Shown here piece after piece: positions 5,386-6,494 of a stretch of 6,494 nucleotides of DNA; the first letter of the stretch is position 1, and each line of letters begins with the position of its first letter. The notes under the pieces are model-generated. The model was not told where the DNA came from and searched no databases. It was given only the letters and a program-made list of their open reading frames with translations. The stretch comes from Candidatus Aminicenantota bacterium (GTDB lineage Bacteria > Acidobacteriota > Aminicenantia > Aminicenantales > Aminicenantaceae). The stretch spans positions 1-6,494 of the forward strand of contig JAUWYH010000090.1 in the NCBI GenBank assembly GCA_030615975.1. The letters run 5' to 3'. Position numbers and translations under genes: made by a program.

Positions 5386-6390
5386 ATGAATAAAATGAAT
5401 ATTATCATCTATGGATGTGGTGTTATGGGTCGCAAGATTGCTCAAGCTCTAAGTGATAAAAGAAGTTTTGATGTTGTCGGAGCAGTAGATATAGACAATA
5501 AGCTTATTGGAAAGGATTTGGGAGAACTTTTTGATAGTCCTAAAGAATCGGGGATTATTATCGAAAAGGATACTGAGAGGCTTTTTTCTAAAGTCAACGC
5601 ACACGCTGTTGTGCTTACTACAACTTCTTATCTAAAAACTGTTTTTCACCAGATAACTCAATGTCTGAATGCAGGTCTGAATGTCATCTCCACTTGCGAA
5701 GAATTATCCTATCCCTGGAAACGGGAACCTGAGCTTTCTCAAAGGCTTGACAACCTGGCAAGAGAAAAGGGAGTAACTGTGACGGGAACAGGCATCAATC
5801 CAGGCTTTTTGATGGATACCCTTCCTATTATTCTTACAGCTCCTTGCCTCAAAGTCAAAGCCATCAGAGTCACGCGGATGATGGATTCTTCAAAAAGACG
5901 AATTCCTTTTCAAATGAAAATAGGGACTGGATTAAATCAGAAAGAGTTTCAACAGAAAATTGAAAATAAGGTTATCACTGGACATGTCGGGCTTTTGGAA
6001 TCTATTCACATGATTGCAGATGGGCTCGGCTGGGAACTGGAGGAGGCGGTGGAACTTCCTCCCGAGCCTGTGATAGACGAGAAAGAAATAAAGACAGGTT
6101 TAGGTGTGATAAGTCCCGGTAATGTTATCGGATTAACAAGCATAGCCTACGGAAAGAAGCAAGGCCAAGAAGTCATTACCCTTAACTTTAGTGCTAACGC
6201 TGCTGTGGATGAGGAGTATGATGAAATCATTATTGAAGGAGAACCAAACATTCGGCAAAAAATAATAGGAGGAGTTCATGGTGATATTGGAACGGTAGCG
6301 GTGACGATTAACACTATCCCGAGTGTGATCAAGACCTCTTCTGGTCTCAAACTTATGAAAGATTTACCGCCTCCACGAGCCACTTTTTAA
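5386..6390 (+). CDS. NAD(P)-dependent amine/diamine dehydrogenase, 2,4-diaminopentanoate dehydrogenase-like (DapB-related)
   Basis: The 334-residue product opens with a Rossmann motif, Y-G-C-G-V-M-G (9-15), and an acidic second-strand end, A-V-D-I-D (33-37), favouring NAD over NADP. I-S-T-C-E-E-L-S-Y-P (101-110) and G-T-G-I-N-P-G-F-L-M-D (134-144) are what I recognise from the 2,4-diaminopentanoate dehydrogenase family. Those enzymes resemble dihydrodipicolinate reductase and oxidatively deaminate 2,4-diaminopentanoate in ornithine fermentation. True DapB is shorter (about 270 residues) and has a different active-site signature, so lysine synthesis is unlikely. Exact substrate is uncertain: no ornithine aminomutase or thiolase genes are in view, and the partner is an aminotransferase. 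There is no clear ribosome site before the ATG at 5386 or the in-frame ATG at 5395. Nine bases separate it from the upstream stop, suggesting translational coupling. Confidence 0.7.
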   Translation: MNKMNIIIYGCGVMGRKIAQALSDKRSFDVVGAVDIDNKLIGKDLGELFDSPKESGIIIEKDTERLFSKVNAHAVVLTTTSYLKTVFHQITQCLNAGLNVISTCEELSYPWKREPELSQRLDNLAREKGVTVTGTGINPGFLMDTLPIILTAPCLKVKAIRVTRMMDSSKRRIPFQMKIGTGLNQKEFQQKIENKVITGHVGLLESIHMIADGLGWELEEAVELPPEPVIDEKEIKTGLGVISPGNVIGLTSIAYGKKQGQEVITLNFSANAAVDEEYDEIIIEGEPNIRQKIIGGVHGDIGTVAVTINTIPSVIKTSSGLKLMKDLPPPRATF

Positions 6391-6494
6391 TCCTTAAAGA
6401 TAATCTGTTATTATTTCAGAGTATCGGAATTTGAAAGTTTTTTAGCTTCAGACTTAGATTATATTAGATAGAATCCTTACGGTTTTAAAAAAAA
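6391..6494. other. downstream non-coding end of window
   Basis: All frames on both strands close quickly. No convincing hairpin terminator follows the dehydrogenase: the best, TGAA/TTCA around 6432-6447, has only four pairs. A TTGAAA at 6431-6436 with TTAGAT 17 bp on, or TATATT at 6460-6465 too far away, could be a poor promoter for a gene beyond the edge. The final eight bases are all A. Confidence 0.4.

Overview
The window is AT-rich bacterial DNA carrying four well-supported functional genes plus one small uncharacterised gene, with short intergenic gaps, Shine-Dalgarno sites on two genes and sigma70-like promoter boxes. The secreted protease/TPR protein with an N-terminal signal peptide, the GT87-type lipid-linked-sugar glycosyltransferase, and a pair of amino-acid/diamine enzymes suggest an anaerobic, amino-acid-using bacterium, possibly from an uncultured phylum such as Aminicenantes. 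That placement is inference from gene style only. I see no rRNA, tRNA, CRISPR array, insertion sequence or phage gene.

Layout. Positions 1-293 hold the last codons of a probable membrane protein, a possible zinc-ribbon remnant, and a promoter plus strong ribosome binding site. These lead into a 130-residue coiled-coil/zinc-ribbon protein of unknown function (294-686, +). A 9-bp tandem repeat (713-748) fills the gap to the convergent GT87-family membrane glycosyltransferase (744-1898, -). A 168-bp divergent region (1899-2066) has a perfect TTGACA -35 box on each strand, each overlapping a copy of a near-identical palindromic element. This suggests one regulator controls both directions.

Rightward from there is a 612-residue exported protein (2067-3905, +). 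It combines a chymotrypsin/HtrA-like domain, whose nucleophile position is Cys instead of Ser, with about eleven TPR units. A modest terminator-like hairpin follows. Next comes a two-gene unit: a class III, PLP-dependent aminotransferase resembling glutamate-1-semialdehyde aminomutase (3976-5376, +). Nine bases later is an NAD(P)-dependent oxidoreductase of the 2,4-diaminopentanoate dehydrogenase/DapB-like family (5386-6390, +). The last 104 bases hold no recognisable gene.

How the genes may work together. The last two genes are almost certainly cotranscribed and plausibly act on successive or related amino/diamino acids. The glycosyltransferase and the protease-TPR protein both act at the envelope and share a control region, so they may belong to one envelope response. 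The most unusual points are the Cys-for-Ser change in the protease, the duplicated operator-like element, and the aminotransferase/diamine-dehydrogenase pairing.
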